64,000 bases of DNA from JAKPQE01 sp041397845 (GTDB lineage Bacteria; Pseudomonadota; Alphaproteobacteria; Rhizobiales; JAKPQE01): assembly GCA_041397845.1 (NCBI GenBank), contig JAWKVW010000009.1, positions 80,061-144,060 on the forward strand, given 5' to 3'. The notes beneath the pieces were generated by a model that did no database searches, was not told where the DNA came from, and saw only the letters and a program-made list of their open reading frames with translations. A program made the position numbers and the translations under genes. Positions 24,033 through 32,636 of this stretch are shown here, piece after piece; the stretch's first letter is position 1, and each line of letters starts with the position of its first letter.

Positions 24033-24923
24033 ATGTGGGACTATTCCGAGACCGTCAAGGATCACTTCTACAATCCGCGCAATGCGGGTGCGGTGACGGA
24101 TGCCAATGCCGTCGGCGATGTCGGCTCGCTGTCGTGCGGCGACGCGCTGCGCCTGACGCTGAAGGTCAATCCGGCGACCGAGGTGATCGAGGCCGCCGGT
24201 TTCCAGACCTTCGGCTGCGGTTCGGCAATCGCCTCGTCCTCGGCGCTGACCGAGATCATCAGGGGCATGACGCTTGCCGACGCCCTCAAGGTCTCCAACC
24301 AGGACATCGCCGACTATCTCGACGGCCTGCCGCCGGAGAAGATGCACTGTTCGGTCATGGGTCGCGAAGCGCTGCAGGCGGCAGTCGCCAATTATCGCGG
24401 CGAGACCTTCAAGGACGACCACGAGGAGGGGGCGCTCGTCTGCAAGTGCTTTGCGGTCGATGCGGTGCTGATCGAGGAAACCGTTCGCGCCAACGATCTC
24501 GAAACGGTCGAGGAGGTGGCCTTCTACACCAAGGCCGGCGGCGGCTGCTCGTCCTGCCACGAGGCGATCGAGGAGATCCTGACGCGGGTGCTGGCCGAGC
24601 GCGGCCAGACCTTCGATCCGGAAGCGGCGCCGCGACCGGTCGTCGAGACGACGCCGGAGGCGCTCGTTGCCGGAATGACCGGCGTCCAGCGGATCCGCAA
24701 GATCGACGAGGTGATCGAGTCCCTGCGGCCGATGCTGCAGGCCGATGCCGGCGACGTCGAACTTGTCGAGGTCGTCGACGACAAGGTCTTCGTCAACATG
24801 AAGGGTGCCTGCATGAACTGCCAGATGGCGTCGGTCACGCTCAACGGCATCCAGCAGAAGCTTGTCGAGGCGCTTGGCGAATTCGTCCGGGTCCTGCCGG
24901 CCAGCCAGCTTGCCAAGGCGTGA
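24033..24923 (+). CDS. nifU: Fe-S cluster scaffold NifU
   Basis: A 296-aa three-domain scaffold. The N-terminal IscU-like domain has cysteines in SLSCGD, FGCGSA and MHCSVM. The central [2Fe-2S] domain has VCKCFAVD and GGGCSSCHEA at about residues 137-175. The C-terminal Nfu domain has ACMNCQMASVTL near 262-273. It receives sulfur from NifS and builds clusters for NifH, NifDK and NifB. The frame is intact, with 42 bp after iscA. Confidence 0.95.
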   Translation: MWDYSETVKDHFYNPRNAGAVTDANAVGDVGSLSCGDALRLTLKVNPATEVIEAAGFQTFGCGSAIASSSALTEIIRGMTLADALKVSNQDIADYLDGLPPEKMHCSVMGREALQAAVANYRGETFKDDHEEGALVCKCFAVDAVLIEETVRANDLETVEEVAFYTKAGGGCSSCHEAIEEILTRVLAERGQTFDPEAAPRPVVETTPEALVAGMTGVQRIRKIDEVIESLRPMLQADAGDVELVEVVDDKVFVNMKGACMNCQMASVTLNGIQQKLVEALGEFVRVLPASQLAKA

Positions 24924-24934
24924 GGAAGACGACG

Positions 24935-26143
24935 ATGGACGGCATCTATCTCGACAACAACGCCACCACCCGGGTCGACGAGGCCGTGGTTTCGGCCATG
25001 CTGCCCTATTTCACCGAGCAGTTCGGCAACCCGTCCTCGATGCACCAGTTCGGCAATCGCGTCGGCCAGGCGATCAAGGAGGCGCGCGGCCGCATCCAGG
25101 CGCTGCTTGGCGCGGAACACGACAGCGAGATCATCTTCACCTCGTGCGGGACGGAATCGGACTCGACCGCAATCCTCTCGGCGCTGAAGGCCCAGCCGGC
25201 CCGCCGCGAGATCATCACCACCAATGTCGAGCACCCGGCGGTTCTGGCTCTTTGCGAGAACCTCGAGAAGGACGGCTATACCGTCCACTACCTCAAGGTC
25301 GACGTCAGGGGCCGGCTCGATCTTGCCGAATATCGCAAGCTGCTGTCGGACAAGGTGGCGATCGTCTCGGCAATGTGGGCGAACAACGAGACCGGAACGC
25401 TGTTTCCCGTCGAGGAGATGGCCCGGCTGGCGAACGCCGCCGGCGTCATGTTCCACACCGACGCGGTCCAGGCGGTCGGCAAGGTGCCGATCGACCTGAA
25501 GAACAGCAAGATCGACATGCTGTCGCTCTCCGGCCACAAGCTGCACGCCCCGAAGGGCGTTGGCGTTCTCTATCTGCGGCGCGGCGTCCGCTTCCGGCCG
25601 CTGCTGCGTGGCGGTCATCAGGAGCGCGGCCGCCGGGCCGGCACCGAGAACACGGCCTCGATCGTCGCGCTCGGCAAGGCGGCCGAGCTGGCGCTGCTGC
25701 GCATGAAGGACGAGCAGACCCGGGTGCGGGCGCTGCGCGACCGTCTCGAGGACGGCATCCTTGCTGCCGTGTCGCATGCCTTTGCCACCGGCGACGTCGA
25801 CAACCGCCTGCCGAACACCTGCAACATCGCCTTCGAGTTCGTCGAGGGTGAAGCGATCCTGATGCTTCTCAACAAGCTCGGCATCGCCGCGTCGTCCGGC
25901 TCGGCCTGCACGTCGGGCTCGCTCGAGCCGTCGCACGTCATGCGGGCCATGGACATCCCCTATACCGCCGCGCACGGCTCGATCCGCTTCTCGCTTTCGC
26001 ACGAGAACAGCGCGGAGGAGATCGACAAGGTGATCGCCGCCGTGCCGCCGATCATCGCCCAGCTTCGCAAGCTTTCGCCCTACTGGAGCGACAACGGCCC
26101 GGTCGCCGACCCCGCCGCGGCGTTCGCTCCGGCGTATTCGTGA
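24935..26143 (+). CDS. nifS: Cysteine desulfurase NifS
   Basis: A 402-aa PLP enzyme that moves sulfur from cysteine to NifU. The N terminus is YLDNNATTRVDEAV, the PLP lysine is in SLSGHKLHAPKG, and the catalytic cysteine loop is SSGSACTSGSLEPSHV near residue 325. ATG 24935 lies 11 bp after nifU. The C-terminal tail (YWSDNGPVADPAAAFAPAYS) is a little longer than in some homologues. Confidence 0.95.
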   Translation: MDGIYLDNNATTRVDEAVVSAMLPYFTEQFGNPSSMHQFGNRVGQAIKEARGRIQALLGAEHDSEIIFTSCGTESDSTAILSALKAQPARREIITTNVEHPAVLALCENLEKDGYTVHYLKVDVRGRLDLAEYRKLLSDKVAIVSAMWANNETGTLFPVEEMARLANAAGVMFHTDAVQAVGKVPIDLKNSKIDMLSLSGHKLHAPKGVGVLYLRRGVRFRPLLRGGHQERGRRAGTENTASIVALGKAAELALLRMKDEQTRVRALRDRLEDGILAAVSHAFATGDVDNRLPNTCNIAFEFVEGEAILMLLNKLGIAASSGSACTSGSLEPSHVMRAMDIPYTAAHGSIRFSLSHENSAEEIDKVIAAVPPIIAQLRKLSPYWSDNGPVADPAAAFAPAYS

Positions 26144-26152
26144 GGGCTTGCG

Positions 26153-27292
26153 ATGGCCGACCCGCACCCGCCGGTGATCATCGACGACACGACGCTGCGC
26201 GATGGCGAGCAGACCGCCGGCGTTGCCTTCACGCTTGCCGAAAAGCTTGAGATTGCCCGACGGCTCGATGCCATCGGTGTGCCGGAGCTGGAGATCGGCA
26301 TTCCGGCGATGGGGCCGCAGGAGCGGGACGTCATCCGCGCCATCGCCGGGCTTGGCCTCAGCGCGCGGCTTCTCGTCTGGTGCCGGATGACGGCGGCCGA
26401 TCTTGCCGCCGCGACCGGTCTCGGCGTTGGCATGGTCGACCTCTCGGTGCCGGTCTCCGACCAGCAGATCGAGCACAAGCTTGCCGGCAATCGCGAGGCG
26501 GTTGTGGAGCGCATCCGTGCCCTTGTGCCACGCGCGCTCGATGCCGGTCTCGACGTCTGCGTCGGCGGCGAGGACGCCTCGCGCGCCGATCTCGATTTCC
26601 TGCAGCGGGTCGTCGAGGCGGCGGCCGAGGCCGGGGCGCGCCGCTTCCGCTTTGCCGACACCGTCGGCGTCATGGAGCCGTTCGGCACGGCGGCGGTATT
26701 CCGGCGCCTGCGGGCGGCAAGCGATCTCGAACTCGAAATGCATGCCCACGACGACTTTGGCCTGGCGACCGCCAATTCACTTGCCGCCGCCATGAACGGC
26801 GCGACGCATGTGAACACGACCGTCAACGGACTTGGCGAGCGCGCCGGCAACGCGCCGCTCGAGGAATTCGCCATGGCGATGAAGCACCTTCACCGTCGCG
26901 ACACCGGCATCGCGCTTGCCGCCCTTGGCGAGGTCTCCGATCTGGTCGCGGCCGCCTCCGGCCGGCCGGTTCCGCTGCAAAAGAGCATTGTCGGCCGCTC
27001 GGTCTACACGCATGAGTCCGGCATCCATGTCGACGGCATCCTCAAGGACCCGCGCAACTACCAGGGCGTCGACCCGACCGAGATCGGCCGTCGCCACGAG
27101 CTGGTGCTCGGCAAGCATTCGGGTACGGCCTCGGTCATCCATGCCTATGGCGCGATCGGCCTCAAGGTCAGTCGCGACGAGGCCGGCCGCCTGCTCGGCG
27201 CCATCCGCGGGTTCGCCGAGGCGAAGAAACGGCCGCCGGAAGTGCTCGAGCTGCTCGATTTCCATCAGGCCATGCAGGCGAGCGGGGGATAG
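26153..27292 (+). CDS. nifV: Homocitrate synthase NifV
   Basis: A 379-aa DRE-TIM metallolyase that condenses acetyl-CoA with 2-oxoglutarate to make homocitrate, the organic ligand of FeMo-co. The motif DDTTLRDGEQTAGVAF is at the N terminus, and the metal-binding HVNTTVNGLGERAGN lies near residues 222-236. A free-living diazotroph needs its own NifV, so this argues against strict plant dependence. It starts 9 bp after nifS; cysE follows after 3 bp. Confidence 0.94.
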   Translation: MADPHPPVIIDDTTLRDGEQTAGVAFTLAEKLEIARRLDAIGVPELEIGIPAMGPQERDVIRAIAGLGLSARLLVWCRMTAADLAAATGLGVGMVDLSVPVSDQQIEHKLAGNREAVVERIRALVPRALDAGLDVCVGGEDASRADLDFLQRVVEAAAEAGARRFRFADTVGVMEPFGTAAVFRRLRAASDLELEMHAHDDFGLATANSLAAAMNGATHVNTTVNGLGERAGNAPLEEFAMAMKHLHRRDTGIALAALGEVSDLVAAASGRPVPLQKSIVGRSVYTHESGIHVDGILKDPRNYQGVDPTEIGRRHELVLGKHSGTASVIHAYGAIGLKVSRDEAGRLLGAIRGFAEAKKRPPEVLELLDFHQAMQASGG

Positions 27293-27295
27293 GCC

Positions 27296-28033
27296 ATGAC
27301 GCTCGCCGGCACGATCCGCGACGACATCGCCTGTGTCTTCGAGCGCGATCCGGCGGCGCGTTCCACCCTCGAGGTTCTGGCCACCTATCCGGGCGTCCAT
27401 GCGCTCATCTGGCACCGCATCGCCAATCGCCTCTGGCTCGGCAACTGGCGCTTTCTCGCCCGTTTCGTTTCCTGGGCCGGCCGGTTCTTCACCAATGTCG
27501 ACATTCATCCGGGCGCGACCATCGGCCGGCGTTTCTTCATCGATCATGGCGCCGGCGTCGTCATCGGCGAGACGGCGGAAATCGGCGACGGCGTGACGCT
27601 CTATCATGGCGTCACCCTCGGCGGCACGACCTGGAACAAGGGCAAGCGCCATCCGACCATCGAGGACAATGTCGTCATCGGCGCCGGCGCCAAGGTGCTC
27701 GGCGCCATCCGCATCGGCTGCAACGCGAAGATCGGCGCCAATTCGGTCGTCGTCGGCAATGTCCCATCGGGTGCCACCGTCGTCGGCATTCCCGGCCGTG
27801 TGGTGCGCCGGCCCGAGAAAATCGCCTATTTCAATCCCTACGGCATCGACCTCAACCACCACCTCATCCCCGATCCGGTCGCCGAGGCGATCGGCTGCCT
27901 CATCGAGCGCATCGAACGGCTGGAGAGCCAGCTTGCGGGCGCTGCGGCCCCGGCGGACGAATGCGAGAGCTGCGGCGCGGTCTCGGTCTGCGAATCCGGG
28001 CTTGTCCAGCGCAAGGAGGCGGCGCATGGCTGA
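27296..28033 (+). CDS. cysE: Serine O-acetyltransferase, nif-linked CysE
   Basis: A 245-aa left-handed beta-helix acetyltransferase. It has hexapeptide repeats (IHPGATIGRRFFIDHGAG, VTLYHGVTLGGT) and a catalytic-type His/Asp arrangement around DIHPGA and DHGAG. It makes O-acetylserine for cysteine, raising the sulfur source for NifS. A C-terminal extension carries CESCGAVSVCE. The stop overlaps the following TPR gene by 8 bp. Confidence 0.92.
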   Translation: MTLAGTIRDDIACVFERDPAARSTLEVLATYPGVHALIWHRIANRLWLGNWRFLARFVSWAGRFFTNVDIHPGATIGRRFFIDHGAGVVIGETAEIGDGVTLYHGVTLGGTTWNKGKRHPTIEDNVVIGAGAKVLGAIRIGCNAKIGANSVVVGNVPSGATVVGIPGRVVRRPEKIAYFNPYGIDLNHHLIPDPVAEAIGCLIERIERLESQLAGAAAPADECESCGAVSVCESGLVQRKEAAHG

Positions 28034-28580
28034 ACCCTTGCGGGCGCCGACGGCGGCCATCGACCTTCTCGATTTCTCCGGCGAGGCGCTTTATTTCGAC
28101 GAGCCGAACCTGCCGGTGGTGGCCGAACTCATCGCGACCGCGCAAGCGGCACCAGCGCCGGCTCTGGCACGGGCGCGGCTGGAAGAGGCGCTGCGCCTCG
28201 CCCCGGACGACCTCACCGTCATCGTCGCGCTCTACCGGTTTTTCTATTTCCAGCACGACTTCGCCGCCGCGCTGCCCGTCGCCGCCCTTGCCATGAACGC
28301 GGCCGGACGCCGCCTCAACATTCCCGGCGACTGGCGCGCGCTGAAGCCGGCCGACATCGAGCGATCCGGGCGGGCCAGCATGGCGATGACCCGGTTCTAT
28401 CTCTGGGCGCTGAAGGGCGAGGCCTATCTGCTGATGCGGCTCGGCCGCTTCGAGGACGCCGTTGCGCCGCTTGAAAAGCTGGTCGAACTCGATGCCGCCG
28501 ACCGGCTCGGCGGGTCCGGTCTGCTCGATCTTGCCCGCAAGACTGTGTCGGATCTGTCAGAAACCGGGAGCATCCTATGA
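28026..28580 (+). CDS. Tetratricopeptide-like nif-cluster protein
   Basis: A 184-aa helical protein with two to three TPR-like units (ALARARLEEALRLAPDDLTVIVALYRFFYFQ; FYLWALKGEAYLLMRLGRFEDAVAPLEKLVELD). TPR proteins of this size occur between cysE or nifV and nifW in other diazotrophs; a chaperone or scaffold function in nitrogenase maturation is inferred only from place. It overlaps cysE by 8 bp and nifW by 4 bp (ATGA), so it is translationally coupled on both sides. Confidence 0.78.
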   Translation: MAEPLRAPTAAIDLLDFSGEALYFDEPNLPVVAELIATAQAAPAPALARARLEEALRLAPDDLTVIVALYRFFYFQHDFAAALPVAALAMNAAGRRLNIPGDWRALKPADIERSGRASMAMTRFYLWALKGEAYLLMRLGRFEDAVAPLEKLVELDAADRLGGSGLLDLARKTVSDLSETGSIL

Positions 28581-28899
28581 GAAACGCCGAGCTCGAAGCC
28601 GAACTGGAAGACCTCTCCAGCGCCGAGGATTTCTTCCATTTCTTTGACATCGAGACCGAGCCGAGGGTGGTGTTCGTCAACCGGCTGCACATCCTGCAGC
28701 GCTTCCACGACTATCTCGAAATCGACATGGCGGGGCCGCAGGGCGGCGAGTCGTGGTGGGACTACTACACCCGCAACCTCCGGCGTGCCTATGACGATTT
28801 CGTCGGCTCGGATGCAGCGAACCGAGAAGGTCTTCAAGGTCTTCCCACGACCAGGCGAGAAAGCCCGCCTTCGTGCCGCTCGAAGACCTGCTGAAGTAG
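28577..28899 (+). CDS. nifW: Nitrogenase-stabilising protein NifW (frame interrupted)
   Basis: Starts at ATG 28577 (ELEDLSSAEDFFHFFDIE) with the NifW core VNRLHILQRFHDYL and SWWDYYTRNLRRAYDDFVGSDA. Joined, it is about 107 aa. NifW helps protect or assemble MoFe protein. Two one-base insertions break the end: an extra A near 28809 before TEKVFKVF, and an extra C near 28845 before HDQARKPAFVPLEDLLK; the true stop is TAG 28897-28899. Unlike the other broken genes, these are insertions. Confidence 0.88.
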
Positions 28900-28910
28900 G
28901 GACGGGCGCC

Positions 28911-29426
28911 ATGGAGAGACCGCGCTTCGACTACGGCGACGAGGTGCGCGTCGTTCGCAATCTGCGCAACGACGGCACGTTCCCCGGCGTTGCGACCGGC
29001 AGCCTGCTCGTGCGGCGCGGCTCGATCGGCGTGGTGCGCGATATCGGCACGTTCCTCCAGGACCAGATCATCTATTCGATCCATTTCACCGAGGCCGACA
29101 TTCTCGTCGGCTGCCGCGATCGCGAGGTCATCGCCATCGACGACCCCTGGGTGCCGAGCCGCTTCGAGTTCGGCGAGATGGTGGCGGCACGGCTCGCCCT
29201 CGGCATTGGCGGCAAGATCGTCGTCGAGGCCGGGGAGGTCGGCGAGATCATCAAGGTGCTGCGCGATCTGCCGGGCGGCGTTGCCTATCACGTCAATTTC
29301 CCCGGCCGGATGTTGCAGGTGCCCGAAACCGCGCTCGAGGATGCGCCGGCCGGCGCGGGAAGCCGCGGGGCGGGCGAGAATTGCGCGGGAGGCGGTGCGG
29401 GAGACGGGGAGGGTGCGTCGTGCTGA
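28911..29426 (+). CDS. nifZ: NifZ protein
   Basis: A 171-aa protein with two NifZ/SH3-like repeats: YGDEVRVVRNLRNDGTFPG...GSIGVVRDIGTFLQDQIIYSIHF, and FEFGEMVAARLALGIGGKIVVEAGEVGEIIKVLRD. It ends in a Gly/Ala-rich tail. NifZ acts in P-cluster maturation of the second MoFe half. It starts 11 bp after nifW, and its stop overlaps the nifM GTG by 7 bp. Confidence 0.9.
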   Translation: MERPRFDYGDEVRVVRNLRNDGTFPGVATGSLLVRRGSIGVVRDIGTFLQDQIIYSIHFTEADILVGCRDREVIAIDDPWVPSRFEFGEMVAARLALGIGGKIVVEAGEVGEIIKVLRDLPGGVAYHVNFPGRMLQVPETALEDAPAGAGSRGAGENCAGGGAGDGEGASC

Positions 29427-30319
29427 AGGCGGGCATTGTCGCTCATCACCGGCTGCGCGCGGCGCTCGCCCTTTACGGGCGCACCATGAGCGATCTCGAC
29501 GCGATCGAGCGAGCTGCCGCAATCCGCGAGGCGGAACGCTCGCTCATCGTCGAGGCGGCCGTGCTTGAAAGCCCAGAGGCGGCCGGCGTCGTCATTCCGC
29601 CGAGCGCCCTCGACGAAACGGTCAGCGACGTCCAGAGCCGCTATGACAGCCCGGAGGATTTTGCGGCGGATCTTGCCGGCAACGCGCTCGACGAGGCCGG
29701 GCTTCGCGAGGCCCTTGCCCGCGAACTGAAGGTCGAGGCCGTGCTGGAGAAAATCGCGGCCGGCGCATCGCCGGTCGAAGAGGCCGACGTCCGCGCCTGG
29801 TACGACGCCCATCCGGACAAGTTCGACCAGCCGGAAACACGGCTCGGGCGGCACATCCTCATCACCATCAACGAGGACATGCCGGACAACAGCCGGTCGA
29901 TGGCGCTTGGCCGCATTGCCGCGCTTCGGGCTGGGATGCGGGGCGGCCTTGCTGAATTTCACAATCTTGCCGGCCGGCACTCGGAATGTCCGAGCGCGCT
30001 CGACGGCGGGCGGCTCGGGCGCCTCGGCCGCGGCCAGCTCTATCCCGCGCTCGACGGCGCGCTGTTCGAGATGATGGAAGGCGAGACCAGCCAGCCTATT
30101 GAGAGCGAGATCGGCTTCCATCTGCTCTTTTGCGAGAAGATCTATCCGGCCGGGGTCGTTCCATACGAAGCGGCGCGCGGGAAAATCCGCACAGCGATGA
30201 TGAAGAAGCGCCGCGAAGCCCGCCAGACGGCCTGGCTGGCGGCGCTCTTGAAGAGAACCGCGACCCTTGCCCGGGCAGAGACAAGCGAATCCGGCTGGAA
30301 GGAGACAAGCCATGCCTGA
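29420..30319 (+). CDS. nifM: NifM, parvulin-type peptidyl-prolyl isomerase
   Basis: A 299-aa protein with an N-terminal helical domain (AAIREAERSLIVEAAVLESPEAAGV) and a C-terminal PpiC domain at about 145-245 (ETRLGRHILITINEDMPDN, LGRLGRGQLYPALDGALFEM, SEIGFHLLFCEKI). NifM is needed to fold NifH. GTG 29420 is the only fitting start and overlaps nifZ. nifM is more typical of gamma- and some betaproteobacterial clusters, so its presence here is notable. The 3' end overlaps the next gene by 8 bp. Confidence 0.85.
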   Translation: MLKAGIVAHHRLRAALALYGRTMSDLDAIERAAAIREAERSLIVEAAVLESPEAAGVVIPPSALDETVSDVQSRYDSPEDFAADLAGNALDEAGLREALARELKVEAVLEKIAAGASPVEEADVRAWYDAHPDKFDQPETRLGRHILITINEDMPDNSRSMALGRIAALRAGMRGGLAEFHNLAGRHSECPSALDGGRLGRLGRGQLYPALDGALFEMMEGETSQPIESEIGFHLLFCEKIYPAGVVPYEAARGKIRTAMMKKRREARQTAWLAALLKRTATLARAETSESGWKETSHA

Positions 30320-31289
30320 ATTCTCACGCCGACATCTGTTGCTTGCCGGTGCCGCCTTTGGCGCGGCCTGCGCGCTTCCGGCCATGCCGGCCATTCTCAA
30401 GGGCGGTGCGGCGGAACGCGTTCTCGTCGTCGGCGGCGGCAAGGCCGGCGCGGCGGCGGCGCTGGCCGAGCGGTCGACCCGCCCTGACGCCGGTCTCCTC
30501 CTCGTCGAGCGCGACCCGACCCAGCTTCGCCCCGCGGCAGGGGAAAGCCTCGTTGCCGGTCCGGCCCGAGGCGCTGGCTTTGCGCGGCTTCATGCCGCCG
30601 GCATCGAGGTCGCCGTCGATGAAATCCGCGATATCGACTGGGTGAATGGCCGGGCCGGCGCGATCAGCGGCCGCGTGTTCGGCTTTGACCGGATCGTTGT
30701 CGCACCGGGCATCAGCGGGCGCGACGAAGGCATTGCCGGATATGACGGCGATGCCGCCGATTTCCTGCCGCACGGCTGGTTCGGCACGGCGAGCACCCGC
30801 CGGCTGGCGGCCCAGATCCGCGCCATGGCCGATGGCGGGACAGTGCTGATCCGCATTCCCGCCGGCCGGATGCGGTTTGCGGACGGGCCGTTCGCCCGCG
30901 CCGCGGAAATCGCTGCCTATCTCGGCCGCAACAAGCCGGCATCAAAGGTGCTGGTTCTCGATCACGGCGATACCGGCGCGGGCCGGGCACAGCGGATCGC
31001 CGGAAACTCTGACGGGCGAATTGAATATATTTCCGGCCGCGAGTTCGGCGCCATCGAGCGTGTCGATGCCGCCGGTCGCGTGCTTTTCGGCGTGCACGGG
31101 CAAGTGCGTGCCGACGTCATCAATTTCATTCCGGCGCAGAAGGCCGGGGAAATCGCCGAGCGCGCCGGCCTTGCGGATGCGACCGGCTGGTGTCCGGCAG
31201 ATGCGGGCCGAAAGGTCTCGTGTCTCCAGCCCCGCGCCATCCTTGCCGGCGACGCGGCGTTCGAGCGAGAAGACGCGATCGCGTCGTGA
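30312..31289 (+). CDS. FCSD-like flavoprotein (sulfide dehydrogenase flavoprotein family), 3' end doubtful
   Basis: The N terminus is a twin-arginine signal (SRRHLLLAGAAFGAACALPAMPA), then an FAD-binding RVLVVGGGKAGAAAAL, so the product should be folded before export to the periplasm. Later blocks DRIVVAPGISGRDEG and ADVINFIPAQKAGEIAERAGL fit flavocytochrome c sulfide dehydrogenase flavoprotein subunits. It is 325 aa against about 420 for the family and lacks the usual C-terminal segment. A frame loss near 31270 is likely, since LIPEPDYRFGYAGVVIFY, which resembles the missing part, occurs at about 31404 in another frame. Overlaps nifM by 8 bp. Confidence 0.68.
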   Translation: MPEFSRRHLLLAGAAFGAACALPAMPAILKGGAAERVLVVGGGKAGAAAALAERSTRPDAGLLLVERDPTQLRPAAGESLVAGPARGAGFARLHAAGIEVAVDEIRDIDWVNGRAGAISGRVFGFDRIVVAPGISGRDEGIAGYDGDAADFLPHGWFGTASTRRLAAQIRAMADGGTVLIRIPAGRMRFADGPFARAAEIAAYLGRNKPASKVLVLDHGDTGAGRAQRIAGNSDGRIEYISGREFGAIERVDAAGRVLFGVHGQVRADVINFIPAQKAGEIAERAGLADATGWCPADAGRKVSCLQPRAILAGDAAFEREDAIAS

Positions 31290-31602
31290 TTTGCGGGTTC
31301 TTCCGCCCGGCGTGCAGGCCGCCACGGGACTTGCAGGGCGCGCGACGGCTCGATCAGGCGCTGGCCGTCTTTATCGGCGTCGGGCTGCCATGAGGGGCTG
31401 TTGCAGTTCCTCATCCCGGAGCCCGACTACCGGTTTGGCTATGCCGGTGTCGTGATCTTCTATCTGGCGCCGGCGGCAGTGCCTTTCCGCTATGTCCCGG
31501 CCCTGTCGGCACGGGCAGGCAAGATGTCGTCCGGCAGGGATGACCTGGGCCGGCACCAGTCCACTGAATTTTGCGGCCTTTTGCGAAGCCCTTTGTCCAG
31601 AC
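31290..31602. other. Gap after the FCSD-like gene
   Basis: About 310 bp without an intact gene. Part of it (to roughly 31530) may encode the displaced C terminus of the FCSD-like protein in shifted frames. No promoter or RNA gene is seen before the minus-strand terminator at 31603. Confidence 0.4.
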
Positions 31603-31625
31603 AAAAAAACCGGCCTTTCGGCCGG
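31603..31625 (-). terminator. Rho-independent terminator of tRNA-Met
   Basis: On the minus strand, CCGGCC-GAAA-GGCCGG is followed by seven T. It lies 25 bp beyond the tRNA 3' end. The same hairpin could also stop plus-strand nif transcripts, though less efficiently. Confidence 0.8.
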
Positions 31626-31649
31626 CTCGTTCGTCTGTTCGTTCAGGGT

Positions 31650-31726
31650 TGGTAGCGGAGGAGGGATTTGAACCCCCGACACAAGGATTATGATTCCTCT
31701 GCTCTGACCAACTGAGCTACTCCGCC
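31650..31726 (-). tRNA. tRNA-Met (CAT), elongator type
   Basis: A 77-nt cloverleaf on the minus strand: acceptor GGCGGAG/CTCCGCT, D-loop GCTCAGTTGGTCAGAGC, anticodon loop ATCATAA (CAT), T-arm GGGGGTTCAAATCCCTC, encoded CCA. An initiator tRNA would lack the normal first acceptor pair; here G1 is paired, so elongator is favoured. An Ile tRNA with modified C34 also reads as CAT but usually has a different acceptor. Confidence 0.93.
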
Positions 31727-31919
31727 CCCGGCGCGTCCTCCCCGAAGGGCGGCGCGACGAACAGGCGGCATATAAGAACCGAGGTAAGGTGCTGTCAAGC
31801 GTTGCAGATCGAGGTTTCCGACCGAATGCCGAAAAGTCAGGAATCGAGCCTCTTTCCTGACGGGATGGCAGGCGGTGCGCCCCGGCCGATGCCTTTCGGC
31901 GCGGTTCGGGCGGGCCGCC

Positions 31920-32606
31920 TCAGGTGCGGCGGAACGCCAGCAGCTTGAAGAGGCCGAACGGCGGCAGGCGGGTTTCCTCGATGAGCTCGAGATGCGGCCG
32001 GCCGAGCACCTTTTCCACAGGGAATTCCGGGCGCCAGCCGAGCTTTGCGGCAAAAGGCGCCATCGACTGTTCGATTCGGGCGCGGGCGCCCTTGTCCTCG
32101 GAGAAGTGGTTGACGAGGACGACCATGCCGCCCGGACGGACGACGCGTTCAAATTCGGCAAGGACGCGGGCCGGGTCGGGCACCACCGTCATGACATAGG
32201 CGGCGACGAGGCCGTCGAAATGATGGTCGGGGAAGGCGAGATTGCCGGCATCCATCTCGAGCAGGGCCTCGACATTGGCAAGGCCGCGACGGGCGACCTT
32301 CTCGCGGGCCTTCTGCAGCATCTCCGGCGAGAGATCGATGCCGGTCACCTGCAGGTGCGGGGCATAAAGCGACAGCGACAGGCCGGTGCCGACGCCGGCC
32401 TCGAGGACGCGGCCCTCAAGGTGGTTGACGTGGCGCGCGGCGGCGAGGCGGCCGGGCATGGTGATGCCGCCGAAGACGACATCATAGAGCGGGGCATAGC
32501 GGCGATAGGCAGCAAGGATCGCGCCTTCGTCGACCGGGTGGAGGTCGTCGTCGAGCCTGTCGGCGGCGGATTTCGCCGTGGCCTTGCCGGCCGCGTCGTC
32601 GGTCAT
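31920..32606 (-). CDS. pmtA: SAM-dependent methyltransferase, PmtA-like
   Basis: A 228-aa class I methyltransferase. SAM motif I is GRVLEAGVGTGLSLSLY (about 70-86), followed by VTGIDLSPEMLQKAR and VVLVNHF. The N-terminal ILAAYRRYAPLYDVVFG resembles Rhodobacter-type phosphatidylethanolamine N-methyltransferase, which makes phosphatidylcholine at the inner membrane; a related UbiE-like substrate cannot be excluded. ATG 32606 has GAGGGA upstream; TTG five codons earlier is the alternative. Followed by the tRNA on the same strand. Confidence 0.75.
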   Translation of the reverse strand: MTDDAAGKATAKSAADRLDDDLHPVDEGAILAAYRRYAPLYDVVFGGITMPGRLAAARHVNHLEGRVLEAGVGTGLSLSLYAPHLQVTGIDLSPEMLQKAREKVARRGLANVEALLEMDAGNLAFPDHHFDGLVAAYVMTVVPDPARVLAEFERVVRPGGMVVLVNHFSEDKGARARIEQSMAPFAAKLGWRPEFPVEKVLGRPHLELIEETRLPPFGLFKLLAFRRT

Positions 32607-32636
32607 GGTGCTGTCCCTCAAAAAAATGCGTGCCCG

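Noticed and set aside
1..31600. Recent mobile-element origin of the nif island
   Set aside because: No transposase, integrase or attachment repeat was seen; the tRNA-Met at the right edge has its own terminator and no duplicated 3' end was found.
31650..31726. Initiator tRNA or tRNA-Ile (modified CAT)
   Set aside because: The first acceptor pair is a normal G-C and the overall sequence fits elongator tRNA-Met; an initiator would be unpaired there.
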